This document shows positions 24,001 to 36,227 of a DNA stretch of 64,000 nt, one piece after another. Origin of the DNA: Maratus speciosus. Taxonomy: Eukaryota; Arthropoda; Arachnida; Araneae; Salticidae. Each line of letters begins with the position of its first letter. The first letter of the stretch is position 1. The notes under the pieces are model-generated. The model did not search any database and was not told the origin of the DNA. It saw nothing but the letters and a program-made list of their open reading frames with translations. A program made the translations under genes and the position numbers. The stretch covers positions 22,653,874-22,717,873 of the forward strand of contig OZ010795.1 in assembly GCA_963932465.1 (NCBI GenBank), read 5' to 3'.

Positions 24001-25551
24001 TAGAATACGTTTTCATTTTAAATGAGATGATCTATGTGCTATAAAAAATTAACAAAAATTGCACTTCTAAAATGTAAATTCTAAAATATATATATATTCG
24101 AAATGCCTATGACATGACATGTGTTCTGAACGTCAGAATGAAAGTTTTTTTATAAATTACAAAAGCGCAACTACTCGGTTATCTCTAAATTAACATTCTA
24201 CACCAAATGAATACGTAAATACATTTAGAAAGCATGAATAAAAACAACAGATTTAATTAAATATTCTACATGATAAAATGTTTACTTTTAAACTCTCTTC
24301 CTAACAACCTCATAAATAATGATAAAAAGTAATAAGAATGAATAAATTATTACTTTTTTTAGACTCATAGTCTATTCTCGATACACTATTTTTTAACACC
24401 TATAAATGTAAAAAATCGCAATATTTCTCATGAGAAACAAGTTTTATCTTAAATAGTCAATGTATACATAATAATGGATTTAAAATGATATTTTGTTCAA
24501 CAAAATAACACATTAATATATTGTTGATAACATATAAACACATCTCATGCGAATATATAAAATTCAGAGTAAAACCAAAATAGAATTACATTCTTTTTGA
24601 ATGTATATATTAGCAACAGAAAAACCAAGACAAATCCAATATGTGTACTCAAATAAAATAAAATCGCGTAAAATTTTATTTCTGTGAAATAATCGTATCT
24701 ATTTTTCATTTGTGCATGCGGAAAATCCCTTTTGAAATTTTACTGCATCATGTCAAAAACATCGCGGTTATGAAATTATTAATAATACCAATCTATAACT
24801 GCATATTGTTTATAATTCATAACCGCATATTGTTTGTAATCTATAACCGCGTATTATTTATTTTCATTAAACCTCTTTGTGTAGATAGATTAAAGTTCTA
24901 TTTGTGAATTGAATGATGTAAAATGGTCAAATATGCAGAATAGCTTTTTTAGCTTTTTAAGGTTCAGGCTAGAAACTCCAATCATTTTATTAATGTAATT
25001 GAAAAAAAACAGAATAAAGTGATATGTTTATGTTGACCCGTTGAATATAATTTTTAATGTGCCCGTATATAAAATATTGATCTCACATATAAAGAATGAA
25101 AACGGACGCTGATTCAAGCGCTGTTTGTACCAGAGCATATTAAGATTTAGGTATTGAAAATTTTAAACTTAATTTTAGATTAATAAACTTACTATTTAAA
25201 AAAAATCATTTTATTTTTAAATAATTTAGAAGATTTTACTTTTAACACTCTTGGTAGCAGTTTAATAAAAAAATAAAAACTGCAACTTTGTACCAACGCT
25301 CTACCAATGTATTGATAACTCTAAAAGGAAATATCTGAGGACCGGCTTTGCAATTATCTTCCTACAATGGTTTGAACTTCTGAATCGCTACAAAAATACC
25401 GCTGTTATAATAAGTAGTGGCACATGAGGGTTTATCCGCATGAACTTCGTCAAAAATCCCCTTCACAGCTTCAACAGTACAGTTAATACAAAATTGAGAT
25501 TAATGCGCTATGCATTTAGTGCTTTTTATAAATTTTATATTCAGTAAAACC
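24001..25551. other. AT-rich sequence with a small 27 bp tandem repeat
   Basis: At 24793-24863 three ~27 bp units ('aaccgcatattgtttataat' and variants) are repeated; they give the periodic peptide pattern of the frame at 24710-24907. Nothing else recognised. Confidence 0.5.
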
Positions 25552-25679
25552 TGTAAAATCAGAACCTATTTAGAACGGAATATTTTTTGGTGATCACTAC
25601 TGAAATAATAATATGCAATTATGCCTGCAAAGATGGAAAACTTTACGAAACGGGATTTCCGTTCTGACAAGTTTTACTG
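25552..25679. mobile_element. Possible 128 bp MITE with CAGTAAAAC ends
   Basis: The left end is CAGTAAAACCTGT. The right end is its near complement, ACAAGTTTTACTG, followed by TA. The left flank is TT instead of TA. Inner boxes 'cagaacc' and 'cgttctg' also pair. It fits a short Tc1/Tigger-type MITE. Confidence 0.45.
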
Positions 25680-27277
25680 TATTTTGCGCTTCAACTTCGG
25701 ATCGATATCAAATCGTTCATATACAATTCATAGAAGATTGTATCGTTACCTGAATATTAGATGTTAAGAAAGTCTCTATTCTTAAATATCTAATACGAAC
25801 ACTTTTAATGCTTGATGGTGATCCCTGCATTGGGTCGGGTAACCTGATTTTACCCGAACACGACCTGAATCGCGGATCAGTCGGGTTGATTTTAAACGTT
25901 TCGTGTTAGAATCGGTATCGGGTTTCATTTTAGTTCTTTCGGTTCGGGATCAGTTTGGCCCGATTTTTCATCAAAATTTCCTATATACTTTTCAAATGAA
26001 AAACATATGTATTTGAAAATTATTAAATGTATATGTAACTTTTTATGTGCAAAAGTTATAATTGATATTGATGAAGATGTAACTGCAGATTACATTTGCA
26101 TTATTCTTTAATATATGGATTAATTTTTTTGTCTCTAAGGATTTGGGTTGATGTGTGTTGTGTTCGGGTAGAGTTAAGGGTTTCTATAGTTTTTCCATTT
26201 ACACAGGGGTTCAGACAGCATTTGTCCGGTAGTATGTATTTTCGGACATATACTGCCCGAGCACCAATGTAAAGGTTTATCGTGTTCTGATCCTGTATCT
26301 TGTTGACTTTATTCAGAGTTTTTAGGGTTTAGATCAGGTGCAATCTGAGCCGCGCAGGAGTGTAAAGAGAGACTTATCATTTAGGCACGTAAAAATCCTA
26401 ATAAATTTTGAATTATTTTATTCCTCTCCCTTATAAACAACGCTGCTTCTTTAACATTTCAAGTTAAAATATTTTGCGATAGAAAAGTTCAGCTATTTTA
26501 TTACAATTGTTTGGTCGGATTTCTAATAATTATTTATGAAGAAACAAAAAAGACTGCATATAAATTCTTTATTTGTTCAAATAACAACACTTTAACATGA
26601 GAATTAGGTAAGCAGTAAAAAACAAGTTTTTACGTTAATTTACTTTTTCATAAAAGAAAGGAATTTCAGAAGCAGGGATATTTCTTTGTAGAAATATATT
26701 TTTTTCGTAGCAAATTGTATTAATAATCATCATAACAAAAAAATCTGAAGAATATATTTAGTGATTAAGTTTTTGAAGATGTAATAAAATATTTATTAAT
26801 ATCTAAAAAGTCACCGAGCGGGGGCAAATTTTTCTAAGCTATAGAGAATATTTCAAAATTTGGCAATAAATGTAAAAGTTGATGGCAAATAATAATAAAA
26901 ATTCTATAAAAAGGAGATAATTGCGGTTTGGAAATTAATTTTTCCAGTGATATTAGATTTTATATAAATTCAGATATAATGTAAGCAATAAATCCTCTTA
27001 AGAAAGTTAGTACAATTTTCAAAATGTTACAAAGAAATTCTATCAATGAATTTATTTGTTCTAAACCACAATAGATGTCCAAACTCACTCAAGAAGGATA
27101 TATGAAATATAGTTGAACCAATTTTGATATTCAGCCAAATCTTTATTATCAACTGAGCGGTCTTAGTCTTTAAACATGCTGCCGAGCATTTTTTATATTT
27201 TCTTTTCTCTGGTGAAGTCAGCTTTGGCGTATAATGGCGACTTAGGGGAAAATGTTTATTCTTTGCGTTTATAGGAT
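25680..27277. other. No gene recognised; short CGGGT-rich patch
   Basis: Positions 25830-25960 are locally rich in CGGGT/CCCGA words without a readable frame. The remainder is plain AT-rich sequence. Confidence 0.5.
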
Positions 27278-27281
27278 TTAA

Positions 27282-27860
27282 CCCGAGTTTGCTCGCGCTG
27301 GCTATTTCACACCCAATGCTGCTTTTTTAAAGTTTTTCTCCCTAACCTTTCTTTAGAAATGGATGCGTCTTTTTGTAGCTGCCTCGAAGATCACAATCTT
27401 AGAGAGGGGAAAAGCGGTTAAATAATTCGTAATCGCCACATATGGGTACCTCACACCCAGCGCGAGCATTTCCGTAACAGCTCTGAGCACAGATAGTCGC
27501 AGGAAATTTGCAGAATAAATGTAAATAACATTTTTAATACATCTTCCATATAACAATTTAATCGCTTCCTTTATCGTGGTGCTTTATGTTTTATGTAGAT
27601 TTTAATGTAAAAATATTGGATGAAACCGCCATGGGTATAACATACTCAGAGCGAGTAAAACCGACAGTTTTTCTTGCGCGTCCATTCAATATAGATAAAC
27701 GCAGCGAATGTACAAAATAAATATAAGTAACATGTTTAATATCGTAGTGTTTTATGTTTTATATAGATTGTATGGTAAAAAATTGAAAGAAACTGCCATG
27801 GGTATAAACATACCCAGCGCGAGTAATCCCGTTCGTTTTTCTCGCGCGTGTAATGCCGGG
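27282..27860. mobile_element. TTAA-flanked element with ~185 bp internal repeats
   Basis: TTAA lies at 27278-27281 and 27861-27864. The termini begin CCCGAGTTTGCTCGCGC and, on the right, CCCGGCATTACACGCGCGA (reverse complement). Two to three diverged ~185 bp units follow each other inside: 'cccagcgcgag' at about 27456 and 27816, with a variant near 27647, and 'gccatgggtata' at about 27628 and 27796. The minus frame at 27353-27556 is not recognised. Confidence 0.5.
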
Positions 27861-27864
27861 TTAA

Positions 27865-28668
27865 CTTCACCATTTCTAATAATGTAGCTCGATATCTGGT
27901 AAACTTATTTATAACTTTTAATTAAGCACAAAAATAAACTAGATAAATTTAGATTAAAACATAAGAAACATCACATTACAAACTAAACATAATACCGTCT
28001 ATTCCACTCGCTTGCTGGAGATGAACTAACTAGTTCCAGCATTCCAAGAGATAATCTTGATGCTGTACGGCGAAGAGGAACTGTCATCGACTGATGAGGA
28101 TAAGAGTAAATCTTCTCGACACAAATTCACTCAATGTTACTGTGCTCTTTTCTTTTGTAATCACTTTATTAACACTATTTTCGATTACTAATATTCACCT
28201 TGAACATTATAGAATATTCTACGATTAAATAAGGCGCAGACTATTATTCAGAAAAGTGAAAGTAAAGAAAAGGAAAGGTAAAGCTCTAGTTATTCAAAAG
28301 CGAACTCTTTCATAGCTAATATTCCAAACATTCTACATTCTAAATTTCTTCTTATATGCGTATTTGAAACATATTTCATATTTATACTCACGCGTCTCTT
28401 TATGTTCGTCTGAAATTTCTCCCCAATTCATATTTTCAATTTATTTCAAAGTTTTCTATTCCGGATTCATCTTGACTCTATTGTGAAATACATATTCATG
28501 AGGGATTTAATCGGTGCATATTTCAAAAGTTTTCCCATTCTTAAGCAAACACTGATTCCATACAAGTGAAGTATGATTTCTAGTAATTTTCATGACTCAA
28601 ATGGAGAAGAGATGTTTAACGGGGTAGAGAAAATATTTTGCAATTTCGAGCGCTTTGAAAATTATAAA
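27865..28668. other. AT-rich spacer
   Basis: No feature recognised. Confidence 0.5.
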
Positions 28669-28869
28669 TATAAATAAGTGAAATGTAAATACACTACAAA
28701 CCATTTGCTAAAATGGTGTATAAACATTTAATATAGATTAAAACATTAAAATCAATAAGACAACTATTCTACGGTTTCAGCACACCTCCGTGGCCTTCTT
28801 CAGGAATCTAAATCTGTCCAGACCATTTTAGTAAATGGTTTGTAGTTTATTTACATTTCACTTATTTAT
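28669..28869. mobile_element. ~200 bp MITE with ~48 bp terminal inverted repeats
   Basis: The left arm 28669-28716 (ATAAATAAGTGAAATG..., 'aaaccatttgctaaaatggt') pairs with the right arm 28822-28869 at about two mismatches. The loop carries 'cacctccgtggccttcttc'. The target duplication is not clear. Confidence 0.7.
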
Positions 28870-29129
28870 GTTTGAATTACCTATAGTGTAATAGTTCAAA
28901 GTTGTTTAAAGTGTTTTGAATATTAATAGGAATATTATTAGAGCAAAATAGGGTTATCAAATAACAAGAAATTAAAAAAACACTTCCTATATAATTTGTA
29001 GCACATTTTTAAATGTTAACAAATTATTGTATTACTTAGGAAAATTGAGTTTTCAAACACAATAAAAAAAAAAGTGATTTGCAATTTGTAGCACAGTGTA
29101 AAAATGACAAATGTATCTTAATCTATATA

Positions 29130-29914
29130 CAGTAGAGCTCCGATTATCGGAATTCCAATTAATCAAACTTCCAATTATCCGAACAGCCTATTTCTTTCTA
29201 AAAAATTTTTTAACCGAACTTCCAGTTATCCGAAAATCATATTTCTCCCCAAATTTTTTTTTTAACGTAACCAATTATCCATTGGATTAGAATAAAATTT
29301 AAAATAAAGAAAAAATTGATAGTGGATCGTAAAATGAAGAATATAAAACAATAGAGGAGATGGGAAGAATCCCTAAGCTACGAAGAAATGAAATTAACGA
29401 GTGGTTAAATAGTGAAGTACATGACCCTGGATATCAGATTTTAAATAAGGATGAGAAATTGGATGAGATTCATGATGAAAAAGAAATTGAAGAAAATGAA
29501 AACGAATGCTCTGAAAATTACAAAGGTCCATCACATAACGAAACCTTCGAATTTTTGGAAACAGTTATGAAATGGCTCGAACGGCAGAAGAACGTTGATC
29601 CTATTCAACTAATGTATTTAAGAAGAATTAGAGATATGGCAACATTGAAAAGAATGTCTTCGTTGAAGAAAGCAACAATCAAAAGCTTTTTTGCTTAAAT
29701 CATAATCTCTGGAGTTCAGAAAATGAAAAAAAGAAAAAAAATGTTTAAAATGTTAAAACAGTTTCTAAACATGCCAGCACCAACGGGTGCTGCCAGTCCT
29801 AAGCTTAGAAAACGTGTGAAGGTTTTAGTACAGTCAGAAACATTCCTTAAATTGTCTGTCCATTTATCCCAACTGGGTCGGTCCCGACTTGTTCGGATAA
29901 TCGACGCTCTACTG
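29130..29914 (+). mobile_element. Internally deleted Tigger-type (pogo) transposon
   Basis: TA lies at 29128-29129 and 29915-29916. The left TIR starts CAGTAGAGCTCCGATTATCG and the right end is CGATAATC-like, finishing GCTCTACTG (GGATAATCGACGCTCTACTG). This is the well-known Tigger terminus. Subterminal 'aattatccgaa' boxes repeat after the left TIR. Only the transposase tail remains, so the catalytic region is deleted. Confidence 0.85.
29360..29698 (+). pseudogene. Tigger transposase C-terminal fragment
   Basis: The 112-codon frame contains INEWLNSEVHDPGYQ near residues 12-26, an acidic stretch at about 33-50, then PSHNETFEFLETVMKWLERQ and DPIQLMYLRRIRDMATLKRM, ending in IKSFF. That order (acidic linker, amphipathic helix, RRIRD, terminal FF) is the C-terminus of CENP-B/jerky/Tigger DDE transposases. 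The HTH, CENP-B and DDE parts are absent upstream, where only the 5' TIR region lies, so it cannot be functional. Confidence 0.8.
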
Positions 29915-30175
29915 TATACATATATGATATAACGACGATAATAATACACAATAACTTCTTTCGAGTAACCTACGTTTCTCAGAGGGATTCATTATTTTTA
30001 GAAACCTCAGAAACCTATATATTTTCGAGATTTAACAAAAAATTTTAATATTAAAAATTTTAATATTAACAATTTAATATTAATAACAAAATATTCTGTT
30101 GCTGCCACTGACTTTCGAAACGTTTCCGAGTAGACTTTAGATCAGTTTTCTCAAAATAGGATATAAGATTTTAGC

Positions 30176-30380
30176 CGCGTCGAGCGGCCTCTTTCCGTCC
30201 GCAGCCCTTTAACCTTTCCTTCTCCTATACCGACTCTTTTCCGGAAGCCAGGTTCATAGGTCCCCAGCCACATCCAGGGTGTAAGCACGGCCAAACTCGA
30301 TCGCCTGCCTTATACGGGCTTCACAATTCCCCTTAGTTTCGGAATCATTAATGTTCTACTCTCGTGGCGTGAATACTTAC
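30176..30380. other. Small GC-richer island
   Basis: About 200 bp of clearly higher GC content ('gccgcgtcgagcggcctc') in AT-rich surroundings. No frame or known motif was recognised; it may be a fragment of a GC-richer mobile element. Confidence 0.4.
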
Positions 30381-32167
30381 TGTAAATAGAGATTCTCTAC
30401 TGTAAATAATGCTTATTAAATGTTATTTTTACATATAAAAATACCAAAAACCTCGCTTTATATGTGTTATAAAATATATATATCATATGTATATTTTCCC
30501 TCGACGTTCTTTATACTATAAACAGGGAAAAATAAAAGATTTAGAGATAAATAAATCCAATGCTTCAAGCAATTAGAAATATTTTAATTAACACTCTACT
30601 ATAACATCAAAAACAAAAATTATAAGTAAATTTTTACTTTTATTTACATTTAAATTCTTGATTATTTGAAATATCGAGAATTTTGACCGTATAATACACA
30701 GTAAAAAAAATTTAATAATATTTATTAGTTTCAAAATAGAAAATTAACCAAAACATTTTCAAAAAACCAAACTCTACTCAAATCAGGATAACTTTTTAGA
30801 AGATTTAACTACTTTTACGAGTTTTAATTACTTTTACAATATAGGTATATAAAGTTGATGGCGGACAGTTGTTTCAATAATTTTAAACATTGGAATTACA
30901 GAACATGAAGTTTATTGGGAAATGGAAAATAATAATTATTATAGATTTCTATTATGTTTAGGAAAAAAATAAAAAATAATTTTATTTTAAGGGAAATTGT
31001 AAAATTAAATATTCGAATTCTGGACAGTCATAGTATAAAAAATATAATACTTTTTTTTAATATCTACAGAATATTCAGTACATAGATTATTTTGCACGAT
31101 TCTTAATTATTTAAAAAATATAGATATGTGTACTTTGCAAACAACTTTCAATAATTCTGGTCATTATATGTATTGATCTGAAATATACAAGCATATAAAA
31201 AAATAACAAACTTATATAAAATTAAGTTATTTTAACTCTGGACAGTGAATGTATTAAAGTATACGATAAAAATAAAAATAAATTTACATGTTTCATAATA
31301 TAAACAAAATAAGCAAACTATTTCACTAATATCCGGCAAAAAATCATATCGATTTTCTTTCGTTCTTTTTTTCTTTTTTAAACATGGAAACTTACGCGAT
31401 TCTTAATTATTTAAAAAACATAGATATAGGTACATTGCAAACAATTTTCAATAAATTTCACATTTGGCCATTATATGTGTTGAACTGAAATTACAAGCAT
31501 ATAGATATAGAAAATCAACACTCTTACATATAAAATTAAATATTTTAACTTTGGACAGTCATGGTATCAAGCAGGACGGTCGTTCTGCCAAGCCAAGCTG
31601 AAAAAAAATGCTAACGCCAAACAAACAAACGCCAAGAATAAAACGGCAAGACACCGTAACTGCTTATTATATTGAAGACAACTTCTCCATATTATATCGA
31701 CCAAACATGCCAGCGTAAAGTTTCCCATATCAAAAGAACCAATCATCGCAGAAAAATAAAACCGAAACCAGAAGGACCTAATGAAAAAGATCTTCAGTTT
31801 GAGACCAAATGTATCTTCATAAATTAATTATAAACAGGGATATAGATTTTTTTAAATAACGTTGAGATATTGAAAATGATAGATTATTTTTCTTCGTCAC
31901 ACCTTATGTTTAAATCAAGGTAGAGACTTAAATAATGGACAGCAAAAAGTAAAAATTGCATTTTTGGACAGATATTTACTCAATCTACGTGCTTTTATAA
32001 AATTCAGCTTTAAAAACACTAATTTTCTATTCTTAATTAGCGAAAAACTGTTAATTAATTCTAAAGTTTACAAATTATGCCAAACAGCTATAAACCCGCC
32101 AAAACATTTTAGAAATCTCATACTATTATTTTATATTATCCTTTAGCATTGATTTAATCGAAGAAAA
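30381..32167. repeat. AT-rich tract with diverged ~300 bp tandem units
   Basis: Blocks at about 31105-31250 and 31402-31570 share 'cttaattatttaaaaaa', 'ttgcaaacaa' and a final 'tggacagt'; a third 'tggacagtcatag' stands at about 31021. Diverged tandem duplication, no coding. Beyond 31620 nothing is recognised; the 60-residue frame at 31964 is not supported. Confidence 0.5.
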
Positions 32168-32275
32168 CTATGGCCGAGATCCAGATAGATTTTTCGCTGT
32201 TAGCGAAATGAGTTTGACCAATCAGATGCCAGCATGTTTGAGAATTTTTGCTGTTTCTGGATCCCGGCCTATGTC
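32168..32275. mobile_element. MITE of the GATCCAGATAGATTTTTCGC family, copy 1
   Basis: The left end is GGCCGAGATCCAGATAGATT; the right side ends 'ggatcccggcc'. The left arm carries 'cgctgttagcgaaatgag' and 'gaccaatcagatgcc'. The right arm is shortened. Confidence 0.55.
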
Positions 32276-32336
32276 ATAAAAGTTTTGAGTAATTTTCTTA
32301 GTGCCATGGATGAAGTGCAATGTTTGTAGAAATCTA

Positions 32337-32495
32337 GGCTGGGATCCAGATAGATTTTTCGCAGTTAGCGAAACGAGATTCACCATTCAATAGCCTGCAT
32401 TTCTGCAAACACAGAAAAGTTCCCAAAAATGCAGGCTTCTGATTGACGAATCTCGTCTCGCTATCAGCTGAAAATCTATCTAGACTGCGGCTAAT
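32337..32495. mobile_element. Same MITE family, copy 2
   Basis: The most complete of the four. The arms pair: 'gatccagatagatttttcgc' with 'gaaaatctatctag', 'gcgaaacgagattc' with 'gaatctcgtctcgc', and 'gcctgcatttctg' with 'aaatgcaggc'. The minus ORF at 32334-32525 is a by-product. Confidence 0.7.
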
Positions 32496-32810
32496 TTTGT
32501 TGAACACAATTTTGCATTTCCACATTCAGGAAGGGTATTGATGTCATAACAACAATACATATTCGAAACTATTTAAAGCATTGATTCTGAACTCCTTTGC
32601 TATACATTTCAATATTAAAGAAGTTGTTGTTTCCATAGTAAGAGTACTTTTCTCTTTTGTTCACTCTAAAACACAAATATCGAAACTCAACCAACAGCGC
32701 TCAGAAACAACACCATAACAGAGAGCCTTTATACATAAGAGTAGGGATATATGCACAGAAGGCATGCTTATTTCAAGTTTTTGTCGAATGTACGGCAATC
32801 CACTTTCTTG

Positions 32811-33039
32811 AATAGAGGATATTCTATCTACATTATGATCACGTGGTCAAGGCAAGAATGTCTAGCGTAAAGAAGGGAAAGCTCCGTCTACGTAATGTAA
32901 ATCTCCGCTAGCCAATGAAACAGATCATGGGAGAAAGCAGTAGTAGTTTCCTGTTTCCCTTCTTATCAGTTCTTTAGGTAAATTACCGGTACCACGTGAC
33001 TTTTTCAGCCTCGAACCCATATTTGGAATATCCTCCATT
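32811..33039. mobile_element. Possible MITE with 14 bp inverted ends
   Basis: AATAGAGGATATTC at 32811-32824 pairs with GAATATCCTCCATT at 33026-33039 (one mismatch). The interior contains CACGTGGT and CCACGTGA at mirrored places (about 32851 and 32992). Confidence 0.4.
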
Positions 33040-33299
33040 AGACGATACGCGCATGGACGATCTATATTAGACTAGGGAAACAATTCAACATGCATTAGCC
33101 TGACGATAATGACACGCTCGCAAAGACCTTTAACGATTTGTTTTTATCACTTTTACCAATAAATAATTATTGGCCGTATATCGCTACTTCGTTATACAGA
33201 AACACTTATTCCTAAATAGATCCCAGCCTTAATGTATCAAAATATGGAGTTTGCTTTCTGTGCTATTCCTGAGCTCAGTTATAGCGTCTAGAAATATAG

Positions 33300-33412
33300 G
33301 TCGGGATCCAGGTACATTTTTGCAAAGAGTGAAAAGTTAGCAAAAATTCTGATTTCTGATTGGTCAATCTCGTTACGATAACAGAGAAAAATCTATCTAG
33401 ATCACGGTCATC
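33300..33412. mobile_element. Same MITE family as 32337, copy 3 (shortened)
   Basis: The left end is GGTCGGGATCCAGGTACATT and the right end carries 'aaaaatctatctagatcac'; the inner 'tctgattggtcaatctcg' box is shared with copies 2 and 4. Confidence 0.6.
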
Positions 33413-33680
33413 GTGTGGAAACCGGCTATTCCAGTAATGCTTTAAAAAGTGCTAAAAATTGAATCCCATAAATATTGAAAAATACTGAATAACAAATGTC
33501 GATAGCAGTAACATTTTCTATATCTTTTCTGAGCGAAATGTTTTCTCAATTGATTTCTTTTGAAATAGTTACGTTGGAATAATCATATGTCGCTGTAATC
33601 GACAATCGTCGTTCAGCCTCGTTCAACATTTATGGGATACAATTTTTTAGTACCTTTTTCATAAGCCGATTTTTAAACTA

Positions 33681-35220
33681 CACTGCTAAAAGCAATTAGG
33701 GGAGCACATAGTTTTAACGAAATTACTCAAATATTTACACCGATAAGTAACGTAAAATAGAACATCCATAATTTAAAGTGCTGTAGAAAACAGATAAAGA
33801 AAACTTCACACGTAAATTAAAGTTTATAACGTCAAAAACAGGAAAAAGGTTATAAGTGCAGAAATCGGGATTTTGCAGAAACGTCTGTTTCACTGCCTCA
33901 GTTGTAAAATTCAATTGCTCAACTTGTGATTTGAGAAAAGGTGGCTTGAAAATATCACAGCAACATGATTTACCGCAATCCATGTCTTGGCGTGTTATCG
34001 GGACAGTTGAATTTGGGGAAACACAACGAAGTGTAGTAGACGCTGTTGGAATCGCAAGAAGTGTCCATGAAAGACTGTGGAATCGATTCCAAGACACATG
34101 GAATGGTCGACAAGTGCAAGGTCGAAAATGGGCTAACACAGAAACTGATGGCCGATATATCCTCTTAACAGCCCGTCGCGATGGTACGGGCAATGCTACT
34201 CAGCTGCTTACACAGTTGTTCTTGGCCAAAGGACGAAGGGTGTCCACCCAAACAGTCCAAAATAGGCTTCATCAGCGTGGTCTCTATGCACGTAAGCCAA
34301 TGGACTGTATTCCGTTGACCTCAAGCCGCTGTGCGGCCCAAAGAAAGTTGGGAACTGAACATCGAGTTTGGAGGCAACGTTGTTTGAGTGAAATTCTGTT
34401 TACAGACGAGTCCCGATTCCGTCTGGATGTGACATCTGATGTGTTTTGGCATGGAGAGAAAGAGGCACTCAAAATAATCCCACATTCGTTCGTAAAAGAT
34501 CACATTACAAACGAGGTGGGTTGATGCTCTTGGCTGGAATCGGCATAGGTGGGCGTACGGGCCTGCATATCATTCGGAATGGCACTTTGAGGGTCCGGAG
34601 TAATACAGACGAGGTACCGAGACCTCATGTAGTATTTTATGTTGCAGTAATTAGTGATTTCTTTTTTTCCATGCATGATAATGCCAGACATTATACAGTT
34701 CGTCTTGTGGAAAACATGCTTGAAGCTAAAACATTAGAGAGTATGGAATGACCAGCATGCTCTCCGAACCTAAATTCGATTGAGCATGTTTGGGACATAC
34801 TCAGACGACGCATTGCTGCGAGACCGAGGACTCTTTTACTGTCCGGGACATGGAGATTGCAATTCTTGAGCATTGGAACAGTATTACCCAAGTCTTATCG
34901 ATAACCTCTTCGTATCCATGGAAAACCGATGTGCAGCAGTCTTAGCTGTTCGAGGACACCACATGCCATATTAAAAATCTTGCATCATTTCTAAACAATA
35001 CTTTTTTTATGATTTACATGAAACCAAATTATTGTCCTAAACCATCTTTTCGTGTTATTTTTATCTTTTCAAAAAATAAAAGCTCCCTTACCATTTTTTG
35101 CATCTTTTTTAATGTATTGCGCATTGCTACACGTGTACTATCCATTTTATGTCCATATCTTGCTATTTTGCACTGTTCTCATCACTTTTTTGCTTGCTCC
35201 CCTAATTTTTTTCAGCAGTG
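33681..35220 (+). mobile_element. Tc1-like transposon, 1.54 kb
   Basis: The terminal inverted repeats begin CACTGCTAAAAGCAATTAGG and, on the right, CACTGCTGAAAAAAATTAGG (reverse complement); both continue 'ggagca'. The left flank is TA; the right flank is CATA, so the duplication has decayed by one base. The length is normal for a complete Tc1 element with a transposase of about 340 residues. The coding region is present but broken. Confidence 0.85.
33856..34975 (+). pseudogene. Tc1 transposase, frameshifted
   Basis: The first frame (33856-34524) holds an N-terminal DNA-binding part (ETQRSVVDAVGIARSVHERL near residues 55-75, then QVQGRKW). A second HTH-like section follows (VSTQTVQNRLHQRGLYARKP), then the first catalytic Asp in ILFTDESRFRL. 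After a frameshift near 34500 the second frame carries the next Asp in MHDNARHYTVRLVENML, reaching a TGA in place of the usual Trp codon at 34749. Downstream, in the same frame, PACSPNLNSIEHVWDILRRR supplies the third acidic residue (Glu). The D-D-E order is complete, but at least one frameshift and several stops make it inactive. Related to the Tc1 branch common in arthropods. Confidence 0.85.
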
Positions 35221-35237
35221 CATATCTTCTAGAAACT

Positions 35238-35620
35238 ATAGCTCCGTTATAGCGTCTAGATTATATATTGTAGAAATTGACTATCCCTGCAATAATTAAA
35301 AGAACGCGGAAATATTGAATCCCTTAAATGTACAACGATGTTGAATTCCAAACAGTCATTTGCATCGACATCTGCAGGATATTTTTTAAAGAAGAGAGAG
35401 ACACGTGTAATGCACCGCTACATCGTCTAGAATACAGAATGTGGAAATTTGCTATCCAACAACTGCTAAAAAGGTGTATCCCTTAAATGTGCACTGACGC
35501 TGAAATCCAGGGAGCTGATCACAGCGACATTTGCGATATATTTTCAAATTTCAAAGTAAACATCGTATTATTACAGCGGGTTGTGACACCAAGCACACAG
35601 GTCAGATGTATGTTAATAAA
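35238..35620. repeat. Diverged tandem units of about 185 bp
   Basis: 'gcgtctaga' followed by 'tgtagaaattgactatcc' (about 35251) recurs as 'tcgtctagaa', 'tgtggaaatttgctatcc' (about 35426), each followed by 'tcccttaaatgt'. Related words lie upstream of the Tc1 insertion (33282, 'agcgtctagaaatata'), so the Tc1 element is inserted in this repeat. Confidence 0.5.
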
Positions 35621-35837
35621 ATGTTTAAAAAAAAGTTACAGCGTGTAGACCAAATTGTCTTGGGGTTTTGGGGATCCAACATTTTAGCACTTTTTTAAGT
35701 ATTACTGGGAACTTTTTTAAGTATTACTGGCCGATTTCCACGCTATATATTCTAAACGCTGTAGCACCGCAGTAGCCTGTCTTTTTCGTTTCCCTCGGAG
35801 TAGATATAGATGACATCATTTGAAGCTGTTCCTAAAC
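35621..35837. other. Short spacer with a 24 bp direct duplication
   Basis: 'acttttttaagtattactgg' occurs twice in succession at about 35689 and 35712. Confidence 0.6.
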
Positions 35838-35990
35838 TGTGGCCAACTCATCACGTCACACGGAGTTGATTATCTGTACACGGCAATGGACACAAAAAAA
35901 ATCGGCGCGCCGCTTTTTACTAGTCATCGTGTAAAGATGATCCAACTCCGTGTGACTTTTAAACGTCATGAACTGGCCTATTATGTCATT
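35838..35990. mobile_element. Inverted repeat, possible MITE
   Basis: The left arm GGCCAACTCATCACGTCACA and 'cggagttgattatctgtacac' (35841-35882) pairs with the right arm 'gtgtaaagatgatccaactc', 'gtgacttttaaacgtcatga' and 'actggcc' (35929-35979), with a small gap. The interior carries a palindromic GGCGCGCC. Confidence 0.55.
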
Positions 35991-36227
35991 GGTCGCGCTA
36001 ACACCCTCCCTCCTGCGTCCACCATATATAGTGGCATCTTGTACTGGAGACTGCTAAATGGGCTGCTATCGGTCAAAATCAAGAGAGAAAAGGGCAGAAG
36101 AAAGGGAAATAACTCTTTTTTTTCGGTATCTAGTTTTGCACACGGGAAGATTGACATGTCTGTTCCTCTCCTTTTATAGCTTCATGGTGGTGAAATAAGC
36201 CAACGCCCCCTAGATATTTCAGAAAGT

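Larger units (their letters stand above)
29094..30175. repeat. Repeat R2, third partial copy (split by Tigger element)
   Basis: The flanks of the Tigger element, 29094-29129 and 29915-30175, align with R2 copy Y (about 50243-50480): 'tgtaaaaatgacaa', then 'cttaatctat', then after the insertion 'cgagtaacc', 'ttagaaacctcagaa' and 'ctgttgctgcca'. The ATG of the short MDFE frame is lost here. Confidence 0.55.

Noticed and set aside
25830..26350. CGGGT/CCCGA-rich patch as a possible regulatory island
   Set aside because: No known motif, inverted structure or adjacent gene supports a function.
33735..34193. 152-residue minus-strand ORF
   Set aside because: Antisense shadow of the Tc1 transposase relic.
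35820..36179. 119-residue ORF
   Set aside because: Spans an inverted repeat and flanking sequence; no domain recognised and no homologous frame elsewhere.
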